This document shows positions 26,725 through 35,566 of a stretch of 64,000 bases of DNA, in pieces (within the stretch, counting starts at the first letter, position 1; every line of letters starts with the position of its first letter). The position numbers were made by a program, and so were the translations under genes. Below the pieces are notes generated by a model. That model saw only the letters and a program-made list of their open reading frames with translations, had not been told where the DNA came from and made no database searches. This stretch comes from Caldilineae bacterium (lineage in GTDB: Bacteria; Chloroflexota; Anaerolineae; Epilineales; Epilineaceae). Location of the stretch: positions 287,389-351,388 of the forward strand of contig JACKBJ010000001.1 in the NCBI GenBank assembly GCA_020634625.1, given 5' to 3'.

Positions 26725-27864
26725 ATGAACCTGCGACCTCGAATGCTACACGCCACGACGGTCGTCGCGATCCTCGTCACGGCGGTCGCCTTTGCCGCTG
26801 CCGAAAGCGTTGCCGCCCAGGGCGCACCCGGTCCGGTCGAGCGGGACCAGATCGATGCCGTGCTTGGCGACGGCTTCGCCGGCGGTCAGCTGCTGGTCTG
26901 GACCGAGGACGCCGGTAGCGGCAGCCGGATCCTGGCCAAGCGCATCTTCTCCAACGGCTTGCCGATCGGCGGCGAGTCCGGCGGCGCCTGGCCGCTTACC
27001 GGCCGCGCGGGCGGTGGCGCCGTGCCCGGCGATCAGCGCTGGCCGGCGCTGGGCAACGGCATCGTGGTTTGGAGCGAGAAGCTGGATGGTGCAACCGACT
27101 ACGACATCTACGCCCAACGCATCGCTGCCAACGGCCGCAGCTACGGCAAGCCCAAGCTGATCGTCGAGCGCCCCGGCAACCAGAGCCACCCCAGCTTCGT
27201 GGTCGGCGGCAGCGAGCTGCTGCTGGTCTGGAGCGAGGACAGCGACGACGCGGGCGACATCTGGGGCCTCCGTGTCTCGGCCTCGGCACTGACGCCCCGC
27301 GGCAGCGCCTTCGCGATCTCCAAGACCCCGAGCGCCGCCACCGAGCCGATCGTGGTGCCCGATCCGACCGAAGGTCAGTCCTACCTGGTCATGTGGACCG
27401 ACGATCGGGCCGGCAACCTGGACATCTTCGGCACGCGCATCGTCCCGACCGGTCTGCCGCGCGGCGGTTCGACCGGGGGCGAGTTCGCCATCGTCGATAC
27501 GCCCGAGAACGACAGCTCGGCGACGGCGATCATCAGCCGCGACACGCTCAGCGGCGGCCGTGACGACAGCAGCCGGAGCCTGGTGATGTGGGTGCACGAG
27601 GATCCGACCGACGGGCCGGACGTGATGGCACGCCGCCTGCGCGCCAACGGCTACGCCTTCGGCAACGAGATCCTGGTGGCCGGGGGTCCGGGCGTGCAGA
27701 CCGCGCCCGCGGTCTCGGTCGGCAACGACGACGACTGGTTCGTCATCTGGTCGGGCAGCAACGTGGCGCCCGGTGCCGCGGCCGGCTCCCTGGACGTGTA
27801 TCAGGTCGACATGCGCTTCAACGGGCACCTGCGCGCTCCGCTGCGTCGCCTGGCGGCCGACTGA
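26725..27864 (+). CDS. Secreted WxxD/QRI-repeat propeller-like protein
   Basis: The 379-residue protein has a signal peptide (about 1-31, ending AESVAAQG). Its body repeats the units (L/V)VW(S/T)E(D/K)...DIxxxRI...G at about 50-residue spacing, for instance DIYAQRIAANG, DIWGLRVSASA and DIFGTRIVPTG. Six or seven such blades suggest a beta-propeller. This is a common repeat of secreted proteins in Chloroflexota and other environmental bacteria, with no known activity. Unlike other exported proteins here it has no L-P-x tail. aaggag at 26712-26717 sets the start; a perfect terminator follows. Confidence 0.82.
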   Translation: MNLRPRMLHATTVVAILVTAVAFAAAESVAAQGAPGPVERDQIDAVLGDGFAGGQLLVWTEDAGSGSRILAKRIFSNGLPIGGESGGAWPLTGRAGGGAVPGDQRWPALGNGIVVWSEKLDGATDYDIYAQRIAANGRSYGKPKLIVERPGNQSHPSFVVGGSELLLVWSEDSDDAGDIWGLRVSASALTPRGSAFAISKTPSAATEPIVVPDPTEGQSYLVMWTDDRAGNLDIFGTRIVPTGLPRGGSTGGEFAIVDTPENDSSATAIISRDTLSGGRDDSSRSLVMWVHEDPTDGPDVMARRLRANGYAFGNEILVAGGPGVQTAPAVSVGNDDDWFVIWSGSNVAPGAAAGSLDVYQVDMRFNGHLRAPLRRLAAD

Positions 27865-27888
27865 CGTCGCGCGCCGCACACAACGTCG

Positions 27889-27921
27889 AAGGCCCGGGGC
27901 GCACCCTTGCCCCCGGGCCTT
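27889..27921 (+). terminator. Rho-independent terminator
   Basis: A perfect 11-bp stem, aaggcccgggg / ccccgggcctt, with an 11-nt loop is followed by ctgttt on the plus strand. It ends the secreted propeller gene. Confidence 0.75.
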
Positions 27922-27982
27922 CTGTTTGCCAGCCGTTCGTGTGCGATGGGGCGCGCCGACCGATCGCAACCGTCAGGCGCGG

Positions 27983-28474
27983 TCAGCCGCTCGGCCGCGC
28001 GTCACCGTTGCGCCGGTCGCCGATCACGCGCGCCGGCACGCCGGCCACGATCGCATGCGCGGGCACGTCGCGGGTCACGACGGCCCCGGCCGCGACCAGC
28101 GCGCCCCGCCCGATCCGCAGTCCGCAGAGCACCGTCGCGTTCGCACCGATCGCAGCCTCATTCTCGACCCATGTCGGCGTCAGCTGCCAGTCGGTCGACG
28201 ACTTCAGGCTCCCGTCGGCGTTGACGGCGCTGGGGTCCCGGTCGTTGGTGAAGACCGCGTGCGGCCCGACGAAGACGCCGTCGCCCAAGGTCACCCCGCT
28301 GGGGATGAAGGCATGCGCCTGAATCTTGACGTCGGCACCGACCACGACGCCGCGCTGGATCTCGACGAAGGCGCCGATCTTGGTACGGGCGCCGATCCGG
28401 CAGCCATAGAGGTTGACCAGCGATGGCTGGGCGATCTGAACCCCGTCGCCCAGCTCGACGTCGTCGGCGATCAC
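27983..28474 (-). CDS. Left-handed beta-helix (hexapeptide) acyltransferase
   Basis: The 163-residue trimeric acetyltransferase-type protein has many [LIV]GxxxxI hexapeptide repeats (GDGVQI, GCRIGARTKIGAFVEI, GRGALVAAGAVV). It ends with AIVAGVPARVIG, as in WbpD/PglD-like sugar N-acetyltransferases. His in FVGPHAVFTND is the likely catalytic base. The start was set at the GTG 28474: GGAG lies 6 nt upstream and the codon overlaps the SppA stop as GTGA. The ATG at 28546 would overlap SppA by 76 nt and add non-family residues. Translation is thus coupled to sppA. The likely role is cell-surface sugar modification. Confidence 0.85.
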   Translation of the reverse strand: MIADDVELGDGVQIAQPSLVNLYGCRIGARTKIGAFVEIQRGVVVGADVKIQAHAFIPSGVTLGDGVFVGPHAVFTNDRDPSAVNADGSLKSSTDWQLTPTWVENEAAIGANATVLCGLRIGRGALVAAGAVVTRDVPAHAIVAGVPARVIGDRRNGDARPSG

Positions 28475-30225
28475 TGGAGGCTCCAGGGCGACTCCGCCGT
28501 AGACGGAAGGTCCCAGAACAGGCGTTCCGGGCCGAGCAGCGGACATCGACACTGCGATCGTCCGTCGAACCAGGCCAGGGACTCGCGCAGCTGTTGCAGG
28601 CCGGCCGCGACCGGTGCGCCGAGCGGCGCCAAGGCCGGCTTCGGCACGCCGATCGAGACGATCGGAGCGTGGGCTCCGAGGCCAGCGAGCTGACGCGCCT
28701 TGATCAGTCCCGCTTCCAGACCGCCGATCGCATCCACCAGGCCCTGTTCCATCGCCTGCCTGCCGGTCCACACCCTGCCCCCGCCGATGGCATCCACTTC
28801 GGCCGGGGTCAGGCCCCTGGCCCGCGAGACGCGATCGACGAAGACCGCGTAGGTCCGCTCGATGGCTTGCCAGGCGCGCGCGCGCTCGGCGGGGCTGAAC
28901 GGCGTCTCGCCGCTCTCGAAATCGATGTTGGCGCCCCGGGTCAGTCGATCGCGGCCGATATGCAGGCGGTCGAGCAGACCGGCGCTGACCAGCTTGCCCG
29001 AGAGCACGCCGATGGATCCGGTGATCGTGCCGGAGCGCGCGATGATCCAGCTGGCGGGTGTCGCGACATAGTAGCCACCCGAAGCGGCCACCGAGCCCAT
29101 CACCGCGACCACGGGCTTGCGGGCGGCCAGGCGCTCGAGCGCGGCGGCCATGGCCTCCGACGCGGTTGCGGAGCCGCCGGGCGAGTCGATGTAGACCACG
29201 GCCGCCGCGACCCGGTCATCGTCGAGCGCGGCGCGCGCCTGCTGCACCACGGTCAGGTCGCCGGCGCGCGGGCCGCCGCCCATCGGCAGCGGCAAGGGCG
29301 CCGGAAACGGCGGATGTTCGCTCGTGCCGTCCACGATCGCACCCTCGATGCGGATCAACGCGACCCGACGGCCGGCACCCGAGGGGCGGGCCAGTCGGAG
29401 CTGCCGGGCTGCCTTGGACCAGTCGGCGATGCGCGCCGGCCGCCCCCCGATCGCCAGTCGGTCGGCCAGGTCCTCCTCGGAGCAGATCGCGTCCACCGAC
29501 CGCTGCTCCAGCGCGGCCAGGTCGGTGCAGGGTGTCGCATCGACCAGCGCCGCGGCGCCGCCTCGATCAAGGCCGCGGCCCGATCCGATCGCATTGAGGA
29601 GATCGTCATAGGCTTCGTCCAGCAGCCAGTCGTTCATGGCGCGGGCTTCGTCCGACAGGGCGCGCCGCGTGAGGCTGTCGCCGGCCGACTTGTAGGGCGA
29701 GATCTGCAACAGGTCGAAGCGCATGCCAAGGCGCTCCAATGGCTCGGCGAGGAACGCAAAGTCGCGGCGCAGGCCCATGGGCCGAAAGCCGCCACCGGGC
29801 TGAATCAGGATCTCGTCGGCGGCGCTGGCGAGGTAGTAGCTGCCCGTGCCGTAGGTATGCGACCAGGCGACGACCCGCTTTCCGCGCCGGCGTAGCCCCT
29901 CGAGCGCCTCGCGCAACGATTGCAGCTGCGCCATCGACAGCTGCAGCTCCCTCAGGTGCAGGATCAGGCCGCTGACGCGCGGATCGTCGGCCACCCGCTC
30001 GATTCGCTGCACGATCTCGCGCAGGCTGGTGACGCGGGGCAGGACCTGTTGCTGGAGCAGGTTGCGCGCTGGCGCAAGATCGGGATAGGCGCCGCTGAGG
30101 GTCAGGCTGACGTAGTCCGGCGCTTCGTGGCGCTCGCGCGCGAGGTTGGCGGCGAGGCGCAGGCCGTTGGACAAGGCGTAGCTCGCCTCGGGCGGCAGCG
30201 TCGGGCGGTGGCGCTTGGGGCTCAT
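28471..30225 (-). CDS. sppA: Signal peptide peptidase SppA, 67K type, without membrane anchor
   Basis: The 584-residue protein has two tandem ClpP-like S49 domains. The general base Lys179 is in ISPYKSAGDS and the nucleophile Ser382 in VAASGGYY. These match Lys209 and Ser409 of E. coli SppA, which degrades cleaved signal peptides. E. coli SppA has an N-terminal membrane helix; this protein has none (residues 1-45 are MSPKRHRPTL..., polar). It therefore looks soluble, unless another protein tethers it. The start at 30225 has GGAGG 5 nt upstream. Its stop overlaps the acyltransferase start. Confidence 0.93.
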   Translation of the reverse strand: MSPKRHRPTLPPEASYALSNGLRLAANLARERHEAPDYVSLTLSGAYPDLAPARNLLQQQVLPRVTSLREIVQRIERVADDPRVSGLILHLRELQLSMAQLQSLREALEGLRRRGKRVVAWSHTYGTGSYYLASAADEILIQPGGGFRPMGLRRDFAFLAEPLERLGMRFDLLQISPYKSAGDSLTRRALSDEARAMNDWLLDEAYDDLLNAIGSGRGLDRGGAAALVDATPCTDLAALEQRSVDAICSEEDLADRLAIGGRPARIADWSKAARQLRLARPSGAGRRVALIRIEGAIVDGTSEHPPFPAPLPLPMGGGPRAGDLTVVQQARAALDDDRVAAAVVYIDSPGGSATASEAMAAALERLAARKPVVAVMGSVAASGGYYVATPASWIIARSGTITGSIGVLSGKLVSAGLLDRLHIGRDRLTRGANIDFESGETPFSPAERARAWQAIERTYAVFVDRVSRARGLTPAEVDAIGGGRVWTGRQAMEQGLVDAIGGLEAGLIKARQLAGLGAHAPIVSIGVPKPALAPLGAPVAAGLQQLRESLAWFDGRSQCRCPLLGPERLFWDLPSTAESPWSLQ

Positions 30226-30329
30226 CGGACCTCCGGTGCGGAACGCCGCGACCGGTCGGCCGCGCTGCCGGAATGGTAGGATTCGAGCCGAGGTCGGTCA
30301 ATATGGCGGGCCGCGAGTATCATCTGGGC

Positions 30330-31469
30330 ATGCAGCCTTCCCGCACTGGCGCCCCGAGCCGGCCGGCTCCAGCCGCCTCCCCCGACCCTGGCGACGCGGC
30401 CGACGCGCTTGCGCTCGACCCGCGTCGGGTCGCGGTCGCGCATCGGCTCGATCCGCGAATCCCGGCGACCGTGCCCGGCTTCGACCGCCCCTTTTTCCAG
30501 GCCGGTCTGGCCGGCTACTCCGACAGCGCCATGCGCCGCGTGGCCCGCGCCTTGGGCAGCCCCTTCTGCGTCACCGAGGCGATCCTCGACCGGGCGCTGG
30601 TCGAGCCCGGTTGGAAGCTCGACCCGGCCGAGCTCTTCGCCGCGGACGCCAGCGACCTGCCGCTGGCGGTGCAGCTGATCGGCAGCCAGCCGGCGGAGAT
30701 GGCCGGCGCGGCGGTGCGTGTGGTCGAGCTGGCCCGCGCGTGCTTGGGCGACCAGGCGACCGGTCGCCTGGTGATCGACGTCAACCTTGCCTGCCCGGTA
30801 CGCAAGGTCGCCCGCAAACGGCGCGGTGGCCACTGGCTGGCGGCGCCTTCCGGCGCGATCGAGCTGTTGCGGGCCGTGCGCGAGGCCCTGCCGCCCGATC
30901 TGCCGTGCACGGTCAAGCTGCGGCGAGGCAGTGACGATAGCCCTGCCGCCGAGGCGGACTTCTTGCGGGTCTTCGAGGGCGCCTACGCGCTGGGCTACGC
31001 CTGGGCCACGGTCCATGCGCGAAGCGTCGAGCAGGCCTATCGCGGACCGAGCCAGTGGCGCTTCCTGCGGCGGCTGGTGCAAGCCTATCCCGATCGCCTC
31101 ATCTTCGGCTCGGGCGACATCTGGACCGCCGAGGACATCTTCCGGATGCTGGGTTGGACCGGCGTTGCCGGCGTCAGCGTCGCACGAGGCAGCATCGGCA
31201 ACCCTTGGATCTTCCGCCAGGCGGCTCAGCTGATGGCGGGCGAGGCGCCACGGAAGCCGGATTCGCGCGAACAACGACGCGTGCTGACGCAGCACCTGGA
31301 CCTGGCGCTCGGGCTCAAGGGCGAGCGGGCCGGCAGCCGGCACATGCGCAAGATCGCCGGCGGATACGCCAGCCTGCATCCGGAAGGCGATCGCGTTCGC
31401 GCCGCGATGTTCCGAGCCCAGACGCGATCCGACTGGCAGGCGATCCTGGAGCGCTGGTATCCGGGCTGA
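30330..31469 (+). CDS. tRNA-dihydrouridine synthase, divergent Dus
   Basis: The protein has about 379 residues (30303 is an alternative start). This FMN-dependent enzyme reduces uridines in the tRNA D-loop. Dus landmarks are present but altered: FFQAGLAGYSDSAMRR replaces the usual APMAGVTDxxFR. The catalytic cysteine sits in NLACPVRKVARKRRGG, where NxGCP is normal. TVHARSVEQAYRG, GDIWTAED and GNPWIF are conserved. The ~60-residue N-terminal extension is Pro/Ala-rich and probably disordered. It is divergent from sppA. Confidence 0.9.
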   Translation: MQPSRTGAPSRPAPAASPDPGDAADALALDPRRVAVAHRLDPRIPATVPGFDRPFFQAGLAGYSDSAMRRVARALGSPFCVTEAILDRALVEPGWKLDPAELFAADASDLPLAVQLIGSQPAEMAGAAVRVVELARACLGDQATGRLVIDVNLACPVRKVARKRRGGHWLAAPSGAIELLRAVREALPPDLPCTVKLRRGSDDSPAAEADFLRVFEGAYALGYAWATVHARSVEQAYRGPSQWRFLRRLVQAYPDRLIFGSGDIWTAEDIFRMLGWTGVAGVSVARGSIGNPWIFRQAAQLMAGEAPRKPDSREQRRVLTQHLDLALGLKGERAGSRHMRKIAGGYASLHPEGDRVRAAMFRAQTRSDWQAILERWYPG

Positions 31470-31549
31470 GCCGTGACCCAGGGGTCCCGCGACGCAGCGC
31501 GGCCGGTTGCGCCTCGGGCGGCTGGGGCCCGACCCGAGGCGTTCGAGCG

Positions 31550-31558
31550 TGGTATCAT
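31550..31558 (+). promoter_or_regulatory. Extended -10 element (TGG-TATCAT)
   Basis: TGnTATCAT lies at 31550-31558 with no recognisable -35, about 50 nt before the antiporter start. It resembles an extended -10 promoter. Confidence 0.35.
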
Positions 31559-31606
31559 CCTCCGAATGCGCAAGCTTCCCCGTCGTCGATGGTTCGGAGA
31601 ACCCTC

Positions 31607-33331
31607 ATGGCCGGCCTGATCGGCCTGGGTGGCGCGTTGCCCATCGGGCTCGACGTCCCGGCGCGCGTCGCGACGGCCGCCGAGGGCGACCTGAACCTGC
31701 TGGCGACCGAGCTGAGCTATGCGCTCCTGCTCGCCATCGCGGCGATGGTGGCGATGGCGACGCGGCGGCTGCGACTGCCCTACACCGTCGCCCTGGTGCT
31801 GGCCGGCCTGCTGCTGGTCCTGGCGCCGACCGGGCTGCTGCACGTCGACATCTCCAGCCAGCTCTTCCTGTTCCTGCTCGTGCCGCCGCTGGTCTTCGAG
31901 GCCACGCTGCACCTGGACTGGCGCAAGTTCAGGCGCGATCTGCCGGTGGTCCTGCTGCTGGCCCTGGGCGGGTCCTTGATCGGAACCGGCCTAGTCGCCT
32001 GGGGAACGATGCGCCTGCTGGGCGTCCCCCTGGCGGCCGCCCTGACCTTCGGTGCCCTGATCTCGGCCACCGACCCGGTGGCGGTGGTCGCCTTTTTCCG
32101 CAGCCTGGGGGTGAGCAAGCGGCTGGCCCTGATCGTCGAGGGCGAGAGCCTGCTCAACGACGGCATCGCCATCGTCCTCTTCACCCTGGCCCTCGAGCTC
32201 GCCGCCGGCTCGCAGCCCGGCCTGGGCGAGGCCCTGGCCCGCTTCGTCGAGGTCGCCTTCGGTGGCCTGGCGATCGGCAGCGTGCTCGGTTACCTGGTGG
32301 CACGCGTGGTCCTTGCCGGGATCGACGATCGGCTGGTCGAGACCCTGACGACCGTCGCGTTGGCCTACGGCAGCTTCGCCGTGGCCGAGTGGTTCCACTT
32401 GAGTGGCATTCTGGCCGTCGTCGCGGCGGGGATGTTCGTCGGCAACCTCGGCCTGACCAACACCTCGCCCACCACGCGACTGAGCCTCTTCGGGTTCTGG
32501 GAGCTCCTGGCCTTCGCCGCCAACTCGATCGTCTTCCTGCTGATCGGCTTGCGGATCGATTTGAGCCAGCTGGCCGAGCAGATCTGGCCGGTGCTGGTTG
32601 CGCTGCTGCTGGTGCTGTCGAGCCGCGCGGCGGTGGTGTATCTGCTGACGGCGCTGCATGCTCGCCTCCAGCCTCGGGCGCGACTGCCCCGCGCCTGGCG
32701 GCACGTGCTGTGGTGGGGCGGACTGCGCGGCGCCATCTCGCTCGCCCTGGTTCTGACCCTGGACCCGACCCGCTTTCCGGGCTTCGCCACCGCGCCCGCG
32801 TTGGTGCGCGAGCTTCAAGCCATGACCTTCGGCGTGGTGCTGTTCACCCTGCTGGTCCAAGGGACGACGATCGCACCGCTGATCCGCCTGCTCCGCCTGG
32901 CCGAGAAGCCCGCGGCACGCGAGGAACAGCAGCGCCGGCAAGCCCTGCTCTACGCGCGCCAGGCCGGCCGGGCCGAGCTGGATCGGCTCTATGCCGGCGG
33001 GCTCCTGGCCGAGGACATCCATCGCGCCATGGCCGAGGTCTATCGCGTCGAGATCGAACGTCAGTCCGAAGACCTGCGAGAACACCTGGTCGCGTTCCCC
33101 GAGCTCGAACAGGCGATGGTGTTGGCAGCGAGGGCCGAGCTGCTGCGCGCCGAGCGGAGCGCCTTGGGCGATGCCGCCCGCAGAGGGCTCATCGACGAGC
33201 GGGTGCACGATCGTTTGATCCGCGAGATGGACGATCGCCTCGCAGCGCTCGAGCTGATCCGGGCCAATCGCGGCGGGATACGGGGTCCCGAAACGCCGTC
33301 GGCAGCGTCCCCGGCGGAGCCTCCGCGATGA
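31607..33331 (+). CDS. CPA1-family Na+/H+ antiporter
   Basis: The 574-residue monovalent cation/proton antiporter is NhaP/YjcE-like. About twelve transmembrane segments occupy residues ~25-435. Signatures are FLFLLVPPLVFEATL, the ion-site ATDPVAVVA and SLLNDGIAIVLF, and GLRGAISLALVL. The C-terminal ~130 residues form a soluble helical regulatory domain rich in Glu/Arg. The start at 31607 has ggaga 6 nt upstream; 31589 is an in-frame alternative. Its stop overlaps the USP-like gene by ATGA, so the antiporter may be linked to a nucleotide-sensing partner. Confidence 0.93.
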   Translation: MAGLIGLGGALPIGLDVPARVATAAEGDLNLLATELSYALLLAIAAMVAMATRRLRLPYTVALVLAGLLLVLAPTGLLHVDISSQLFLFLLVPPLVFEATLHLDWRKFRRDLPVVLLLALGGSLIGTGLVAWGTMRLLGVPLAAALTFGALISATDPVAVVAFFRSLGVSKRLALIVEGESLLNDGIAIVLFTLALELAAGSQPGLGEALARFVEVAFGGLAIGSVLGYLVARVVLAGIDDRLVETLTTVALAYGSFAVAEWFHLSGILAVVAAGMFVGNLGLTNTSPTTRLSLFGFWELLAFAANSIVFLLIGLRIDLSQLAEQIWPVLVALLLVLSSRAAVVYLLTALHARLQPRARLPRAWRHVLWWGGLRGAISLALVLTLDPTRFPGFATAPALVRELQAMTFGVVLFTLLVQGTTIAPLIRLLRLAEKPAAREEQQRRQALLYARQAGRAELDRLYAGGLLAEDIHRAMAEVYRVEIERQSEDLREHLVAFPELEQAMVLAARAELLRAERSALGDAARRGLIDERVHDRLIREMDDRLAALELIRANRGGIRGPETPSAASPAEPPR

Positions 33332-33795
33332 CCTGCGTGGTCTGCGCGACCCGAGGCGGCGAGGGCAGCGCCGCGGCCCGCTTGCGCGCCATCCAGATCG
33401 CGTCGGAGCTCGATCGGCCGCTGCTGCTGCTCATGGTCGTCGATCCCGAGGTCCTGGAAGGCGATCATCCGGGTATCCGGACGGCCCTGGTCCGGGAGCT
33501 GGAGTGGACCGGTCGCAGCCTGCTCCATCTGGCGCATGCCCGCGCCGCGCAGGCCGGCGCTCGGGTCGAGACCCAGCTGCGAACGGGTCGCGTGCGCGAC
33601 GAGATCCTGCAGGTGCTCCGCGAGCGGAATGCGGCGCGCCTGGTGCTCGGCGCGCCTCGTGGCAGCTCGGCGAACGTCTTCGGCGACGACGAGATCGAGC
33701 GCTTCGCCGCCGAGGTCCAGGCAGCGACCGGCGTCGAGGTGACCATCGCGCGGCCGGAGCAGCCCGCTTCCGGTCGGCGGCTCGTCGCCGGTTGA
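33328..33795 (+). CDS. Universal stress protein (UspA-like), antiporter partner
   Basis: The 155-residue protein starts with the beta-strand VVCATRGGEGSAAA and has the segment LVLGAPRGSSANVFGDDEIERF. The latter fits the ATP-binding loop GxxxGS of Usp domains, though the canonical G-2x-G-9x-G(S/T) is altered. It overlaps the antiporter stop as ATGA. Usp domains are often fused or coupled to Na+/H+ antiporters and may regulate them. It was assigned by context and fold pattern; confidence in the exact family is moderate. Confidence 0.75.
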   Translation: MTCVVCATRGGEGSAAARLRAIQIASELDRPLLLLMVVDPEVLEGDHPGIRTALVRELEWTGRSLLHLAHARAAQAGARVETQLRTGRVRDEILQVLRERNAARLVLGAPRGSSANVFGDDEIERFAAEVQAATGVEVTIARPEQPASGRRLVAG

Positions 33796-33937
33796 CCCAC
33801 GCAAGGCGCGGCGCGGTCAGGTAAGTCCTAGCGGCTTCGGCACGTCCCATACCGGATCCGAACATCGCTCCGCCCGAGACACCGGGCCAGCTGGCCCGGA
33901 TCGATCGATCTCACCGACCGCATCGGAGAAGGCTGAC

Positions 33938-34384
33938 ATGCGACGTCACCGCAAGAGACTCCTCGAGCTCGCCGGCCTGGTCCTCTTCGGGCTCGCCGTC
34001 TACCAGGCCAACGTGCTGTGGCAGAGCCATCTCGGCCGAGCCGCCATCGCCGAGACCGGCCTGGTCGCCCTCAGCCTCGACCAGGCGCTGCCGCTGTCGG
34101 CCGAGACCGAGAAGCCCGTGTTGGTCGAGCTGGCGGCGGTCTGGTGTCCCAGCTGCCGCGCCATGGATCGCCAGGTGCTCAGCGATCCGGCGGTCCGAGC
34201 ACGGATCGAGCAGGACTTCCACTTCGTCCGGTTGGAGTACGAGTCCGAGGCCGGCGAGGCCTTTCGCGCACGCCACGGGGTGCACGGCTTCCCGCGCTTC
34301 TTCGTGTTGGACCCGGACGGCGAGATCCTGCGTCGCGTCTCGGCGATCGTCGACCCGCGTGACTTCGAGCAGCAGCTGCAGTGA
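33938..34384 (+). CDS. Membrane-anchored thioredoxin-fold protein
   Basis: The 148-residue protein has an N-terminal transmembrane anchor (about 10-28) after RRHRKR, so the domain faces outward. The redox motif is VWCPSCRAM (Cys70 and Cys73), with cis-proline in GFPRFFVLDPDG. The WCPSC form resembles the C-terminal domain of DsbD and DUF255-type thioredoxins more than cytosolic thioredoxin. It probably reduces disulfides or supports cytochrome c assembly outside the membrane. A c-type cytochrome is encoded 10 kb away. Confidence 0.87.
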   Translation: MRRHRKRLLELAGLVLFGLAVYQANVLWQSHLGRAAIAETGLVALSLDQALPLSAETEKPVLVELAAVWCPSCRAMDRQVLSDPAVRARIEQDFHFVRLEYESEAGEAFRARHGVHGFPRFFVLDPDGEILRRVSAIVDPRDFEQQLQ

Positions 34385-34408
34385 GCACGTGATGCCAGGG
34401 AGTCCCCG

Positions 34409-35566
34409 ATGGAGCTGATCGCGACGGCCGCCGCCGGACTCGAAGGCGTGGTGGCGCGCGAGCTGCGCCAGCTCGGCTACACCGATACGCGCGGTTTCGA
34501 CGGCGGCGTGCGTGTCGGCGGCGCCGCTCCGGCCGACATCCCGCGGCTCAACTTGTGGCTGCGAAGTGCCGACCGGGTGAAGCTCGTCGTCGGCGACTTC
34601 GAAGCCACGACCTTCGACGCGCTCTTCGAAGGCAGCCTGGCCCTTCCCTGGTCCGAGCTCATTCCGCCCGGCGGCAGCTTCCCCGTGATCGGACGGGCGG
34701 TCAAGTCGCAGCTGGCCAGCGTGCCGGACTGCCAGGCCATCGTCAAGAAGGCCGTGGTCGAGTCCTTGCGACGCGGCCGGGGCAGCCGTGCCGACAGCGA
34801 CTGGCTGTCGGAAACCGGGCCGCTGTATCGGATCGAGGTCGGCTTGCGCGAGGACCGCGCCACGCTGAGCCTCGATTGCAGCGGCGACGGCCTGCACAAG
34901 CGAGGCTACCGCGAACGGGCCGGGGCGGCGCCCCTGCGCGAGACCTTGGCGGCGGCCCTGGTTCAGCTCTCCTTCTGGCGAGCCGACCGGCAGCTGGTCG
35001 ATCTCTTCTGTGGCTCGGGCACGATCGCCATCGAGGCCGCGCTGATCGGTCGCGACATCGCGCCGGGGCTGTCGCGCCGCTTCGCATCGATGGCCTGGCC
35101 ATGGATCGGACGCCGGGTCTGGGACGAAGCCGGCGCCGAGGCGATGGACCGAGCGGCCTGGGAGCGCCCGTTGGATATCCAGGGCAGCGACATCGACCCG
35201 GCCATGATCGAGCTGGCGACCGCCAACGCCCAGGCCTTCGGCCTGACCGATGGTCTCCACTTCAAACAGATGCGTGCCGGCGACTTCCGGCCGCAGCGCG
35301 AGCATGGCGTGGCCATCGCCAATCCGCCCTACGGCGAGCGCAGCGGCGAAGCCGCGCAGGTCATGGCCCTCTACGCCGAGATGGGGCGCCTCTTCGAGCG
35401 CTGGCCCAGCTGGAGCCACTACTGGCTGAGCGGCAACCCGGCCTTCGAAGCCGCCTTCGGGCGCAAGGCCGAGCGCCGGCGCAAGCTCTTCAACGCCGGC
35501 ATCCGGTGTCAGTACTACCAGTACCCGGGGCCGCCGCCGCCCCGGTCGCCTCAGCCGCCGACGTAG
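34409..35566 (+). CDS. THUMP-domain RNA methyltransferase (RlmL/YpsC-like)
   Basis: The 385-residue protein has an N-terminal ferredoxin-like/THUMP RNA-binding part (about 1-165) and a Rossmann SAM-binding domain (motif I VDLFCGSGTIAIEAA). The N2-guanine methyltransferase motif IV is NPPYGER. Relatives make m2G2445 in 23S rRNA (RlmL N-terminal half) in stand-alone form. The C-terminus (PGPPPPRSPQPPT) is Pro-rich. The last 16 nt overlap, tail to tail, with the aminotransferase gene on the other strand. Confidence 0.92.
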   Translation: MELIATAAAGLEGVVARELRQLGYTDTRGFDGGVRVGGAAPADIPRLNLWLRSADRVKLVVGDFEATTFDALFEGSLALPWSELIPPGGSFPVIGRAVKSQLASVPDCQAIVKKAVVESLRRGRGSRADSDWLSETGPLYRIEVGLREDRATLSLDCSGDGLHKRGYRERAGAAPLRETLAAALVQLSFWRADRQLVDLFCGSGTIAIEAALIGRDIAPGLSRRFASMAWPWIGRRVWDEAGAEAMDRAAWERPLDIQGSDIDPAMIELATANAQAFGLTDGLHFKQMRAGDFRPQREHGVAIANPPYGERSGEAAQVMALYAEMGRLFERWPSWSHYWLSGNPAFEAAFGRKAERRRKLFNAGIRCQYYQYPGPPPPRSPQPPT

